The notes: generated by a model from the letters alone, not told the origin. A DNA stretch of 64,000 nt from Actinokineospora sp. NBRC 105648 (GCF_030269645.1 NZ_BSTR01000006.1:192860-256859); one strand, 5' to 3'. Shown: positions 52,116-61,386, counted from the stretch's first letter. A program made the numbers and translations.

Positions 52116-52180
52116 GGCGTGGAGGGTGCCACATTCGCGCCGCTGTCGGCGAATCCGTCGGCCGTGCCACACTGGCGCCC

Positions 52181-53491
52181 ATGCTTCGTCTCGGTCTCGC
52201 CGTGGTCTTGGCGCTCGCCCTCGCTGGCTGCGGCGCCGACGAGGGCGCACCGGGCAAGCGGCCGGACGGCGCGCGAGTGACGATCAGGGTGCCCGCCGAC
52301 GCCCCGACGATCACCGCCGCGGTGTCCCTCGCGCGGCCCGGGGACCTAGTGCTGGTCGCACCGGGTGTGTACCACGAGTCGGTCAAGGTCGGCACGGCGC
52401 GGATAACCCTTCGCGGCGAGTCCCGGGACGGGGTCGTGATCGACGGGCAGTTGCGGCAGCCGAACGGTGTCGTCGTCACCGCGCCCGGCGTGGCGGTGCA
52501 GAACCTGACCGTGCGCAACAACACCCAGAACGGCCTTCTGCTCACCGGTTCGGCGAGGGCGGCATCCGGGTCGCCCGGCGACGGCGGCTACGACACCGGA
52601 GACGAGCCGGTCGCCTTCCTGAAGTCTTTCCTGGTCTCGCACGTGACCGCCACCAGCAACGGGTTGTACGGCATATACGCGTTCTCCGCCCAGGGCGGCG
52701 TCATCGAGCACTCCTACGCCTCCGGCTCACCCGACTCGGGAATCTATATAGGACAGTGCAAGCCGTGCCGGATCGTCGTGCGGGACAACATCGCCGAACT
52801 GAACGCGGTCGGCTACGAGGGCACCAACGCCAGCGGGGACGTCTACGTCGTCGGCAACCGGTTCACCGGGAACCGAGTGGGCCTCACCACCAGCTCCGAC
52901 CACCAGGAAAAGCTGCTGCCGCAACAGAACGCCACCATCGCGGGCAACCTGGTGTCGGACAACCAGCAGGCCGCGACCCCCGAGCAGGCGGAGGGCGGGT
53001 GGGGGATCGGCATCGGTGTGGACGGCGGTAGCGACAACACCTTCATCCGCAACCGGATCACCGGCAACACCAACGCGGGCCTGGTCATCACCGCGACCGC
53101 CGACATCTCGCCCAACGGCAACCAGGTCGTGGACAACGTCTTCGCGACCAACGGCGTCGACATCGGTTGGACCTTCCCCACCGCCACCCGTGGGCGAGGA
53201 AACTGCTTGCGCGGCAACGACCTCACGACGACCGCACCCACCGGACTGGCCACGTCCGCGGTGTGTCCGGGTACCGAGCAGTCGCCATCCGCGACGTGGG
53301 TGGTGCCGAAGCCGCCACGCGGCATCCCGTTCACCGACGTCGCCGCGCCCGCCCCGCAGCCGCAGTTCCCCAACGCCACCACCGCGGGACCGACAGCCGT
53401 CCCCGAGATCCCCGTGCTGCCGGACCTCGCGGACATCCCCCTGCCGCCCGCGTCCCTGCTCGCCGACGGCGCGCTGGTGCGGCCGTCCTGA
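52181..53491 (+). CDS. Lipoprotein with right-handed parallel beta-helix
   Basis: 436 residues from ATG 52181. The lipoprotein signal MLRLGLAVVLALALAGC is followed by GADEG. The mature part starts VTIRVPADAPTITAAVSLAR and HESVKVGTARITLRGES, then many Asn/Gly turns typical of NosD/pectate-lyase-like beta-helices (VQNLTVRNNTQNGLLLTG, GNRFTGNRVGLTTSSD, RNRITGNTNAGLVITA). A Pro-rich C-terminal region of about 70 residues follows. Such folds bind or process polysaccharide on the cell surface. No catalytic set can be assigned. Confidence 0.85.
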   Translation: MLRLGLAVVLALALAGCGADEGAPGKRPDGARVTIRVPADAPTITAAVSLARPGDLVLVAPGVYHESVKVGTARITLRGESRDGVVIDGQLRQPNGVVVTAPGVAVQNLTVRNNTQNGLLLTGSARAASGSPGDGGYDTGDEPVAFLKSFLVSHVTATSNGLYGIYAFSAQGGVIEHSYASGSPDSGIYIGQCKPCRIVVRDNIAELNAVGYEGTNASGDVYVVGNRFTGNRVGLTTSSDHQEKLLPQQNATIAGNLVSDNQQAATPEQAEGGWGIGIGVDGGSDNTFIRNRITGNTNAGLVITATADISPNGNQVVDNVFATNGVDIGWTFPTATRGRGNCLRGNDLTTTAPTGLATSAVCPGTEQSPSATWVVPKPPRGIPFTDVAAPAPQPQFPNATTAGPTAVPEIPVLPDLADIPLPPASLLADGALVRPS

Positions 53492-53498
53492 ACAACGG

Positions 53499-54263
53499 CT
53501 ACCGCATCCCGGGGACGGGCTGCACCGGGACATAGGGCCGGGCGTCGAAGTCGATGACCACCGGCCGCGGCTCGGACGCCACATCGGCGTGCACCCGGCG
53601 CATGGTGCCGTCCGCGTCCACCCAGTAGCGGACGTTGCCCGCAGTGCCGGGCCTGGCCCGGGCGGCGGGCCCGGCCATGACGTCCACCTCGAGGTCGCCG
53701 ACCCGCTCGCGTCCGATCCACGTGGCCCCGTTCTGCGGCAGCAGTTCCGCGTTCTCGGGCCGGTCGCCCGCCAGGCTGAGCGTGATCAGCAGCGCGCTGT
53801 CGAGCGCGCTGCCGGACGTGCTCAGCGGTCGGCGCCGCCAGCCTGAATCGGGTGGCGTAGCCGGTGCCGCCATTGGGGTTTCCACCATGGGGTTGACGGA
53901 TACCGCGGTGGCGCTCCATTGGATCAGCCCATCACTGGACGTGTCGCGCCCGGTGCCGCGCACCACGCCGTAGCCCACGTGGGCGCGGAAGTCGACCGAA
54001 CCGGTGATGACCAACCCACCCGAGGCCGTCGGCACGGTGATCGTCACCGCGCGACCCGCCGCCTGGTAGTTGAGGAACCGCGTGATGGCAAGGCGGTTCG
54101 CCTCGTCCGGGGTCAGCGGTCGTGGTCCGCTCGGTCGGGAACCGGTAATCAGGAACACGGCCACGCCGACCGCCACGACCGCGACGCCGATGGCGACCAC
54201 CCCCCAGGGGCGGGAGAACCACTTGCGCCGCAAAGGATGTCGTCGAGCTCGAATGCTCCGCAC
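53499..54263 (-). CDS. Single-pass membrane protein of unknown function
   Basis: 254 residues from GTG 54263. A strongly basic start (MRSIRARRHPLRRKWFSRP) is followed by one transmembrane segment (WGVVAIGVAVVAVGVAVFLIT) and an extracellular domain of about 200 residues. That domain has beta-rich sequence (AVTITVPTASGGLVITGSVD, VRYWVDADGTMRRVHADVA) resembling the LppX/LprG lipid-carrier type seen in actinomycete membrane proteins. This fold match is tentative. Convergent to the beta-helix gene, stops 8 bp apart. Confidence 0.65.
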   Translation of the reverse strand: MRSIRARRHPLRRKWFSRPWGVVAIGVAVVAVGVAVFLITGSRPSGPRPLTPDEANRLAITRFLNYQAAGRAVTITVPTASGGLVITGSVDFRAHVGYGVVRGTGRDTSSDGLIQWSATAVSVNPMVETPMAAPATPPDSGWRRRPLSTSGSALDSALLITLSLAGDRPENAELLPQNGATWIGRERVGDLEVDVMAGPAARARPGTAGNVRYWVDADGTMRRVHADVASEPRPVVIDFDARPYVPVQPVPGMR

Positions 54264-54384
54264 GCGGCGTGATCTTAACGGGCCGGTGATTCACCCCCCT
54301 GGTTCACCCAATCGCCTGCACCCAGCTCGGTGCCGTTCTGGTTGTCTGTGGCGGTTCGCGACGACTTTCCACGAGGGGGACGTG

Positions 54385-56850
54385 ATGCGGCGGGCAACCA
54401 GGGGAGTGGTGAGCAGACCGGTGCGGGTCGGCTTGGCCGTCGCCGTACTCGCGTGCGGCGCCATGTCGGGGCCCACGGCGGCGGCCGACGCGGCGGACGG
54501 AACCCTGACAGTCCAGGTGTTACGGGACTTCTTCGGCACCGGCGTCATCAACGCGACGATGGACGTGCCGCAGCGGGGCATGGCGGTCGACGTCAGCGAC
54601 CGCGACGGTCACCACGTCACCGGTACCACCGACGCGACCGGGAAAGTCGTGGTGCCGCCGTTAACCGACCTGGTCGGCGGGCATTATCGAGTGGATGTCA
54701 CCATTCCGGCGCCGTACAGCGGATATCTGCGCGCCGCGCCCGCGTCGACGGCGACCAACCACTTCGACAGCTTCACCACCTTCGTCGAGGTGTCCGGGGG
54801 CAAGGACGACTCGGTGGTCACCGGGGTGTGGAACGCGGCGGACTACACGCTGCCGGACAGCCGGTACTTCGTCCCCGTCCAGAGCGGGGCGAGCGGGACG
54901 GACACGCGGGCGTTGGTGGCGTTCGGGGTGAACACCCGGGGCACGTGTCCCGACCAGGTCGCGTGCCCGACGAGCCTGGCCACGCAGGCGCAGCTGGGCA
55001 CGACTTTCGGCCTGGCGTATGACAAGTACCGCAACCGCCTGTTCCAGAGCGCGTTCGCCCGGCGGCACACCCGGTACGGGCCCGACGGCGGCGACGCGAT
55101 CCACGCGATCCCGCTCGACGGCGGCGCGCCGACCCTGTTCGCGAAGGTCCAGGGTGCCGCGGTGACGCCGCACGACACGGCCAACCTCAACAAGGACGGG
55201 GGTTTCACCGAGGCGCCCGGCAAGGAGAGCATCGGCGGGCTTGCCCTGTCGGAAGACGGTTCCACGCTCTACGCGATGAACCTGCTGACCCGAAACCTGA
55301 TCACCTTCGACGCGACCGGCGACACCGCCGCGGCGCCGAAGGCCACCGTGCCGGTCCCCGACCCCGGCTGCGCGGCGGCCACCGACTGGCGGCCGTTCAC
55401 CGTGGCCGCGCACGACGGCACCGTGTACGTCGGCGGGGTGTGCAGCGCGGAGAGCACGCAGGACCGGGCCGACTTGAAGGTCGTCGTCTACGCCTACGAC
55501 GGCGCGGGCTTCACCGCGGTGCTGACCCAGCGGCTCGACTTCGAGCGCGGCGAGGTCCTGGTCAACGCGACCCCGGACGCGCGGGGCGAGCACTGGAACC
55601 CGTGGGACACCCGGCTGTCCACTTGGGACAAGCACGGCGCCGGCTCGCTGATCGACCCGCAGCCGCAGCTGGCCAGTCTCGCGTTCGCGCGGGACGGGTC
55701 GATGGTCCTCGGCTTCCGGGACCGGTTCATGGACGCGACGGGCTGGGCCGGGCTGGACCCGCGGCCGGGCAACGACTCCGTGCAGAACGGGTTCTCCGGC
55801 GGAGACGTCAACATGGCGTGCGCCAAGCCCACCGGCGGGTACTCCTGGGAGGGCACCGGGGACTGCCCCGACCACACGAAGAACACCGACCACGGCCTGC
55901 AGGACGCGGGCGTCGTCGAGTACTTCCCCGGCGACTACTTCGCCCCGCAGGGGCCGACGACGCGCGGACCGCACCAGGAGGCCGCGCAGGGGGCGGTCGC
56001 CTACATCCCGCGGCAGCAGTGGGTCGTCAGCACCCAGATGGACCCGACGATCCACGTCGCCACCGGCGGCGCGGGCTTCTACGACATCAAGACCGGCCAG
56101 GGCCCCGGCAACAACGCGCCCGCCAACGCCTACGAGTTCGTCGGCGCCAACCAGAACGGCTTCGGCAAGTCGGGCGGCCTCGGTGCCATCGCCTACCAGG
56201 CCGCGAACGCCCCCATCCAGATCGGCAACCTCGTCTGGTTCGACGGAGACCACGACGGCGTCCAAGACCCCGGCGACGTCCGCTTGCCCAACGCGACGAT
56301 CAACCTGTTGGACACCAACGGAAATCAACTCGCCACCACAAAGACCGACGCCGCAGGCGAATACTACTTCGGCGGCGTCGGCGCGACCTACGAACTGACC
56401 CGCGGCGCGAAGTACACAGTGCAGTTCAACGTCTGCACAGCGAACACCGACAAGGTCCCCGAACGCCCACCCGCCACCGACCTCCGCTTCACCCTCCCGT
56501 TGGTGGCGACCGACCGAGTCCACGACTCCAATGTGGTTCCCCCCACCACAGGCCAACTCTGCAACGGCCTCGCCCCCGTCACCGCCCCCAACACCCCCGG
56601 CGAGGTAGACCACACAATCGACGCGGGTGTGTACATCCCCCAGCCCACCCCGACGACAACCCCCACTCCCACGCCCACCAACCCGACGACCACAACCACC
56701 ACCCCGGCCCCGAGCCCCATCCGCCCACCGGCCCTCCCCAAAACCGGCGTCTCGGGCCTGCCCTGGATGATCGCCACAGGCGTCTTGGCCCTCGGCACGG
56801 GCTCCGCCCTACTCTTCGCGAATCGCAAACGGCGCGCCAAGCGCGACTGA
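54385..56850 (+). CDS. Large cell-wall protein with SdrD-type B domain and LPKTG sorting signal
   Basis: 821 residues. Signal peptide (RVGLAVAVLACGAMSGPTAAADA) comes first, then a beta-rich domain and a six-blade-like region (about 170-600) with GGLALSEDGSTLYAMNLLTR and LASLAFARDGSMVLGFRDR. A SdrD B-type domain follows (IGNLVWFDGDHDGVQDPGD, LPNATINLLDTNGNQLATT), then a Thr/Pro-rich wall-spanning stretch. The C-terminus has LPKTG, a hydrophobic segment and the basic tail NRKRRAKRD, so a sortase attaches it to the wall. AGGGGG precedes ATG 54385. No sortase gene lies nearby. Likely surface structure or adhesion. Confidence 0.9.
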   Translation: MRRATRGVVSRPVRVGLAVAVLACGAMSGPTAAADAADGTLTVQVLRDFFGTGVINATMDVPQRGMAVDVSDRDGHHVTGTTDATGKVVVPPLTDLVGGHYRVDVTIPAPYSGYLRAAPASTATNHFDSFTTFVEVSGGKDDSVVTGVWNAADYTLPDSRYFVPVQSGASGTDTRALVAFGVNTRGTCPDQVACPTSLATQAQLGTTFGLAYDKYRNRLFQSAFARRHTRYGPDGGDAIHAIPLDGGAPTLFAKVQGAAVTPHDTANLNKDGGFTEAPGKESIGGLALSEDGSTLYAMNLLTRNLITFDATGDTAAAPKATVPVPDPGCAAATDWRPFTVAAHDGTVYVGGVCSAESTQDRADLKVVVYAYDGAGFTAVLTQRLDFERGEVLVNATPDARGEHWNPWDTRLSTWDKHGAGSLIDPQPQLASLAFARDGSMVLGFRDRFMDATGWAGLDPRPGNDSVQNGFSGGDVNMACAKPTGGYSWEGTGDCPDHTKNTDHGLQDAGVVEYFPGDYFAPQGPTTRGPHQEAAQGAVAYIPRQQWVVSTQMDPTIHVATGGAGFYDIKTGQGPGNNAPANAYEFVGANQNGFGKSGGLGAIAYQAANAPIQIGNLVWFDGDHDGVQDPGDVRLPNATINLLDTNGNQLATTKTDAAGEYYFGGVGATYELTRGAKYTVQFNVCTANTDKVPERPPATDLRFTLPLVATDRVHDSNVVPPTTGQLCNGLAPVTAPNTPGEVDHTIDAGVYIPQPTPTTTPTPTPTNPTTTTTTPAPSPIRPPALPKTGVSGLPWMIATGVLALGTGSALLFANRKRRAKRD

Positions 56851-57285
56851 GCCCGGGCTCGCTAGTCCGAACCCGGCTGAGCGTCGGTGCCCTGGGGCAT
56901 CCCGGGGCACCGGAGCAGCCACGGCTGATCGAACTGGGTGGGCTGCTGGCCGAGGACGTTCCAACGGGGGATGGACCGGGTCTGTGTCCGATGGGAGGGT
57001 GCGGCCCAGAGTCCGCTGGAGGGCTGCTTGATCTGGTAGCGCGCACTTTCGACCTAGTGGCCGCCTCACCCGGTCCTGAGACGACGCCCCGCTCGGCCGC
57101 CGACGGCGTTTCTCACCGGAGGGGTGTCGGCATGCGTCAGCCATGCCGCCCTCGGGCGGTCCCTGATCGGTTCTGCCAGGGCACGATGCAACAGGTCCGG
57201 TGAGCACTACTCCAGTGCTCTTGCTGTCCACCCGTCACGGACCGAGCCAGCTACCAGCGATCGCACGCTTGGCTGATCGGGTGAG
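56851..57285. other. Intergenic, no clear gene
   Basis: 435 bases between the LPKTG gene and the next small ORF. An open frame on the plus strand to 57203 contains protein-like stretches (IELGGLLAEDV, GGLLDLVARTFDL) but has no start signal. Possibly a decayed gene. Confidence 0.35.
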
Positions 57286-57522
57286 GTGGAGAGCAACTGG
57301 ATTGGCGTCGAACTCAGAGGGGATAAGGACCATGTGTTCGTCTTGCCAGGTATCATGTACCGGATGTCCGGCCAAGTCACCGCTACCTCCGACGGCCAAG
57401 GCCACACGCGCGTGCGAGGTAGCGTCACGATGGAGATGCGCAAGGTTTACAACTTCGACCCGTGGAAGCACCCGCTCACGCTGCGGGGCAGTGAAACCAT
57501 GACGATCGACCGGCCGTGGTGA
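57286..57522 (+). CDS. Small protein of unknown function, possibly the 3' end of a decayed gene
   Basis: 78 residues from GTG 57286 to TGA 57522. The C-terminal half reads RVRGSVTMEMRKVYNFDPWK then HPLTLRGSETMTIDRPW, which looks like a folded beta-strand pair of a real protein, but the N-terminus has no signal or domain. A stop lies 4 codons before the GTG. It precedes a membrane-anchored protein gene by 24 bp and may form an operon with it. I do not recognise a family; a toxin/immunity-type pair is one possibility without direct evidence. Confidence 0.5.
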   Translation: MESNWIGVELRGDKDHVFVLPGIMYRMSGQVTATSDGQGHTRVRGSVTMEMRKVYNFDPWKHPLTLRGSETMTIDRPW

Positions 57523-57546
57523 TCGGTGACGTGGACAGGTGAGCAT

Positions 57547-58050
57547 GTGCCCGTCAAGACTCGTTGGTTGACCGCCGCCGCGCTCGTCGGCGTGGCGGCG
57601 GTGGGTGCGGTGATCCTGTTCTGGCCGAGCGACGAGGCGGATCCGCAGGCGTACCCGGGCAGCGTGTCCGGCTACTCCATCGACGACGCCCAACGCCTGT
57701 CGAGGGTGCGCCTGCCGGAGTGCGCCCGGGCGGGCACGCGGTACTTCGTCGACCCGGAGTGGGAACAGAACGTCACGTTCGACTTCGCCGGGACCGCTGA
57801 CTGCGTGGCCTCGTTCCTGTCCGGTCTGGGAGAGGACAGCGAACACCCGGATTCGGTGTGGCCAGGCACCTCCGGACAGCCGATCCGCCCGCCGGAGGGC
57901 TCAGCGATCCCCTGGGTCTTCGCCACGGGGACCCCTGTCGACACCTGGTACACAGTCTTACCCGGCAACTACCGCGAACAGGTGGAGATCGCGGTCGACC
58001 GCACGACCCCGACCCCGCACGTCTACATCCGCGCGATCGACCTGGACTAG
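57547..58050 (+). CDS. Single-pass membrane protein of unknown function
   Basis: 167 residues from GTG 57547 (AGGTGAG upstream). Short cytoplasmic start VPVKTRW, a transmembrane segment (LTAAALVGVAAVGAVILFW), then an exported domain with two or three Cys (LPECARAGTRYFVDPEWEQN, GTADCVASFLSG) and YREQVEIAVD near the end. No family recognised. Paired with the small ORF before it. Confidence 0.65.
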   Translation: MPVKTRWLTAAALVGVAAVGAVILFWPSDEADPQAYPGSVSGYSIDDAQRLSRVRLPECARAGTRYFVDPEWEQNVTFDFAGTADCVASFLSGLGEDSEHPDSVWPGTSGQPIRPPEGSAIPWVFATGTPVDTWYTVLPGNYREQVEIAVDRTTPTPHVYIRAIDLD

Positions 58051-58213
58051 CTCGGGCCGTGCAGCCAGGCGATGGCGTGGTGTGTCAAGGCATTGGTAGG
58101 CCCAGGATGTTGATGCTGTTGGCGGCTTTGCAGCTGGCTCGGTCGAGGACGCTTCGGGCCGTCGCAACCGGCTCGTTTGATGACGCGGCGATTGGTTCAC
58201 ACGCGTCGGTCGG

Positions 58214-58534
58214 TCAGACCTCGGAATTAGGCGAGGAAGTACAACGAGACTCATCCTGACGAATGTGAGCTTGACTTCTTTCAGCACCGGGCGACCCGCC
58301 TACCAAGTCTCGGAGCGCGGTCACCGCATACTTATCTGTACCGGGCCAACCGAGGCTCACCTCGGCGCGCTCGTAGTCGCTCGCGCGCACCGTGCTGCTG
58401 CCCCACGACCGGTCACTGCCGCGCGTTTGCAGCACCAGCTTCTTCCGCGAACTCTTCCGAGTCCGTTTCTCTGACGTGAAATCACCGAACCGCTTTACCA
58501 GCCAACGCTCTGAGTCGATTACCCGCAGTTTCAT
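58214..58534 (-). CDS. Hypothetical basic protein, doubtful
   Basis: 106 codons on the minus strand from ATG 58532-58534, basic at the N-terminus (RWLVKRFGDFTSEKRTRKSS, then RKKLVLQTRG). The base composition at third positions is lower in GC than neighbouring genes, so it is either a recently gained gene or chance. The rest of the 58051-58593 gap shows nothing else. Confidence 0.3.
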   Translation of the reverse strand: MKLRVIDSERWLVKRFGDFTSEKRTRKSSRKKLVLQTRGSDRSWGSSTVRASDYERAEVSLGWPGTDKYAVTALRDLVGGSPGAERSQAHIRQDESRCTSSPNSEV

Positions 58535-58593
58535 GCCTCCTCGCGGCGCCGTTGCTGTTGGTGATCCGACCCGCCTGCGTCAGCTCTCGCCGC

Positions 58594-59655
58594 TTACCAC
58601 CGCTGGTTCTTAGATCGCCTGACAAGGGGACGGAACCGGGCCAGTTTCCCGCGATCCGTGCTCGGTGGGGTCCGTACGGCCATCAGTTCGTCGACGACGT
58701 CGGCCACCTCCCGGCCGTCCCCGGGGTCGATGGCGCCGGCGATCAGGATCTGGGTGGCCTTTCCCAGCACCGAGCTCCGGTTCTGGTTGTCGACCACCTT
58801 GACGCCCGCGGCCCCGATGTGGCGCAGGCTGAGCCCCTGGGCCATTCCGGTCAGCATCATCGTCAACTCGTCGAGGGAGATCCCCGGGCGCAGCGACACA
58901 CCCCGCGTTTCGATTATCTCCGCGTAAACACCGCGCCAGTACTCGAAAGAGTGCTCGTACACGCCGGCGAGGGCGACCCTGATCTCGTCGTGGAAGTCGG
59001 CCAGGCCGGTCATCAGGTACTGGAACCGCGCCGAGGTCTCGTTGGCGTAGAGGACTCTCATGTCCTCGTAGGCGACCTGGTCCACCGCGGCGCTGAAGTC
59101 CGCTGTCTCACACAGTTCGGCACGTGTGCTCTCGTCGAGCATCCCGTCGGTCAGCGAGTAGCGATCCCTCAGCACGTACCGGACCAGGTCACCCAGGAAG
59201 AGGGGGAGGACATCCCAGCGATCTCGGAGCGTGCCGACCGACGGCTTCGTCGTGGGCCTCTCCGCCTCGGGCACCGCCCCGTAGAGGGCGCGCGCGACCC
59301 GCTGGTCACCCCGCGCCTCCCGGAAGATCACTTTGGCCTCGTCGATGACCCGGCTCTTCGTCAGCGTGCCCAGCGGATGGAACGAGCGGCGCTGGGCGTG
59401 GACGTTGCCCAGCAGTTCGTTCTCGGCCAGTCGCCGTCCGCCTTCGAGGAATGCCCGGGTCACCGGACTGTTGGCGAGGTCGAGGCCGGTGGAGGTCTTG
59501 CGGCTCTTCGTCCGCACGTTGATCGCTATGTCGTCGAGCGGGCCGTCAAACATGGTGTCGAGTATCGCCGATTCCCAGCGCGGTCGGTTCCTCCGCGGCG
59601 GAGGAACCGGTGCGGAGGACGCGCGCGTCCCCGATCCGCGCTTCCCTGTGATCAC
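58594..59655 (-). CDS. TetR-like regulatory protein
   Basis: 353 residues from GTG 59655 (an internal ATG at 59553 is possible). The N-terminal part (RPRWESAILDTMFDGPLDDI, then AINVRTKSRKTSTGLDLANS) occupies the place of a TetR helix-turn-helix but is divergent. The C-terminal all-helical part (MMLTGMAQGLSLRHIGAAGV after VYAEIIETRGVSLRPGISLD) resembles the ligand domain of TetR/AcrR proteins. It is divergent from the small membrane peptide at 59680, with the two starts 25 bp apart, so it may repress that gene and itself. DNA-binding ability is uncertain. Confidence 0.65.
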   Translation of the reverse strand: MITGKRGSGTRASSAPVPPPRRNRPRWESAILDTMFDGPLDDIAINVRTKSRKTSTGLDLANSPVTRAFLEGGRRLAENELLGNVHAQRRSFHPLGTLTKSRVIDEAKVIFREARGDQRVARALYGAVPEAERPTTKPSVGTLRDRWDVLPLFLGDLVRYVLRDRYSLTDGMLDESTRAELCETADFSAAVDQVAYEDMRVLYANETSARFQYLMTGLADFHDEIRVALAGVYEHSFEYWRGVYAEIIETRGVSLRPGISLDELTMMLTGMAQGLSLRHIGAAGVKVVDNQNRSSVLGKATQILIAGAIDPGDGREVADVVDELMAVRTPPSTDRGKLARFRPLVRRSKNQRW

Positions 59656-59679
59656 CGACTCTTCAGAGAGGTGATCGCC

Positions 59680-59808
59680 TTGAACAAGAACCCGCGCAGG
59701 CGCCGTCCCGTCCTCGTGATCCAGGCTGTCCTCGTAGTGCTGCAGCTCGTCCTCGTCCTGCTCGAGAGCGCGGCGGCGCTCGCGAGTCTGCTCAGCAACC
59801 TGTGGTGA
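59680..59808 (+). CDS. Small membrane peptide, 42 residues
   Basis: TTG 59680 follows GAGAGG with 8-nt spacing; an in-frame GTG at 59671 would add three residues. The peptide is a basic start (NKNPRRRRP) then one hydrophobic segment (VLVIQAVLVVLQLVLVLLES) and a short tail. Its layout, positively charged end then a single helix, is that of small regulatory or toxin-like membrane peptides. It shares its promoter region with the divergent TetR-like gene. I do not know a named family. Confidence 0.5.
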   Translation: MNKNPRRRRPVLVIQAVLVVLQLVLVLLESAAALASLLSNLW

Positions 59809-59989
59809 CGAGCCGACGCGCCTAGCGCGGCCGGTCGGTGGAGCGGGCGATTCGGTCAGGGTGCGCACCGAGTTGGCCGAATCGCCCGCAGTGACCTCGC
59901 CGTCGCCGTGACCGGCTGCCGCCTTGCGACAGGTGCGGCGAATGACCGGCTGTGTCGTCGATTCCGGCCGCAAGCGCGGGCTCTCCGCG

Positions 59990-61255
59990 TCAGGCTCGTG
60001 CCCTGGTCGGGGCCGCCTCCTCGGCCGGTGGCCCCGAGTGCCCGGCTGCCCGCCGCGGCAGCAGGAGGGGCGTGGCGAGGAGCAGGAGCCCGGCCGCGGC
60101 GAGGCCCGCTCGCAGTCCGATGAGCTGGCCGAGCAGCACCCACAGCACGGTGACCGCGGCGATGCTGAGATTGCTGGTGATCGACCAGGCGGCGAGCACG
60201 CGGGCGTGGCGGCCCGCGTCGGTGTTGGTCAACCGGTAGGTGGCGAAGACGGGGTTGAAGATGCTCATGCAGACGATCAGCCCGAGCTGGGTGGCCATCA
60301 CGATCAGCAGGCCGGTCACGCCCGGCTGGGTGAACACCAGCCCCAGGGGCCAGAACGCGCGCAGCGCGCCGAAGACCCGCAGCACCCGCTGTTCGCCCCA
60401 GCGGTGGGCGACGCGGCGGGCGAGTCGCGACCCGATCAAGCCCCCGACGCACGGAATCGCGAAGGCCAGCCCGTACTGCCAGACCGGGAACCCCAGCTGG
60501 GAGAGCATCAGCACCGACAGGAGCGGCTCGCCCGCCATGATCAGGGCGTTGACCAGCATGGTGTTGAGGAAGAGCCTGCGCAGCGTGGGGTGGGCGAGGA
60601 CGTAGCGCCACCCCTCGACGATGTCGTGCCACCTGGTGGTGCGGTCCGCCTTGCGGTCCGCGGGCCGCTCGGGTTCCCTGATCGCGCCGATGCAGAGCGC
60701 GGAGCCGAGGTAGCTCACCGCGTCGACCACCACGGTGACCACCGGTCCCAGCAGCCCGATGGCGGCGCCACCGGCGGGTGGTCCGATGATCGTGGCCGAC
60801 CAGGTGGTGGACTCGAATCGGCTCGCGGCCACGAGGAGTCGGTCGCCGGGCACGATCGCGTTGAGGTAGGCACCGCTCGCGGCGGTGAAGACGATCTTTG
60901 CCGCCGCGACGGCGCTGGAGACCAGCAGGAGCTGCTCGAAGGACAGCACGCCGAGCACGTGGGCGACGGGGATGGACGCCAACGCCCCGAAGCAGGTCAG
61001 GTCCATGAAGATCATCACTGGCCGCTTGGCGTGGAACTCGACCCACGGCCCGAGGGGGACCGCCAGCACCGCCCCGACCGCGAGACCGGATGCCGACAAC
61101 ACCGCCACTTCCGCCGTGCCGGCGTTCAGCACCGTGATGGCGACGACCGAGAACGCTCCGAAGCCGACCCAGGTCCCGTAAGCGCTGACCGCGTAGGCCG
61201 ACCACAACCACCTGAATGAATGGCTGAGGCCGGCCGTCCGCCACATGTTCCGCAC
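59990..61255 (-). CDS. MFS transporter
   Basis: 421 residues from GTG 61255 (GGAG 8 nt upstream). About 12 hydrophobic segments. The N-terminal MWRTAGLSHSFRWLWSAYAV and VSYLGSALCIGAIREPERP loop, and the absence of a strong drug-type motif A, match the enterobactin-exporter/MFS_3 (EntS-like, tetracenomycin-resistance-like) group. Such proteins export siderophores or antibiotics. It is divergent from the LysR regulator at 61387, which very likely controls it through the operator at 61354-61370. Confidence 0.9.
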   Translation of the reverse strand: MRNMWRTAGLSHSFRWLWSAYAVSAYGTWVGFGAFSVVAITVLNAGTAEVAVLSASGLAVGAVLAVPLGPWVEFHAKRPVMIFMDLTCFGALASIPVAHVLGVLSFEQLLLVSSAVAAAKIVFTAASGAYLNAIVPGDRLLVAASRFESTTWSATIIGPPAGGAAIGLLGPVVTVVVDAVSYLGSALCIGAIREPERPADRKADRTTRWHDIVEGWRYVLAHPTLRRLFLNTMLVNALIMAGEPLLSVLMLSQLGFPVWQYGLAFAIPCVGGLIGSRLARRVAHRWGEQRVLRVFGALRAFWPLGLVFTQPGVTGLLIVMATQLGLIVCMSIFNPVFATYRLTNTDAGRHARVLAAWSITSNLSIAAVTVLWVLLGQLIGLRAGLAAAGLLLLATPLLLPRRAAGHSGPPAEEAAPTRARA

Positions 61256-61353
61256 TCGCTTCGCTCCCTCATCCCTCGTGACCAGTTCTCCGGTGCCGCG
61301 ACAGTGAAGCCGGTCGGCAAGGGGCGGCACCAACAACGGGTCAGTCGGTGTGT

Positions 61354-61370
61354 CACAACTTCTGGTTGTG
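61354..61370. promoter_or_regulatory. LysR-type operator between MFS and LysR genes
   Basis: CACAAC (61354-61359) and GTTGTG (61365-61370) form a perfect 6-5-6 inverted repeat, in the 131-bp divergent gap 17 bp before the LysR start. LysR regulators bind interrupted palindromes (T-N11-A type) in exactly this position. Likely autoregulation plus control of the transporter. Confidence 0.65.
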
Positions 61371-61386
61371 GTGATAAGTTGCCCCA

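Noticed and set aside
54661..56613. A 650-codon minus-strand frame opposite the LPKTG gene
   Set aside because: Same reason: shadow of a real gene with signal peptide, B domain and sorting signal on the plus strand.
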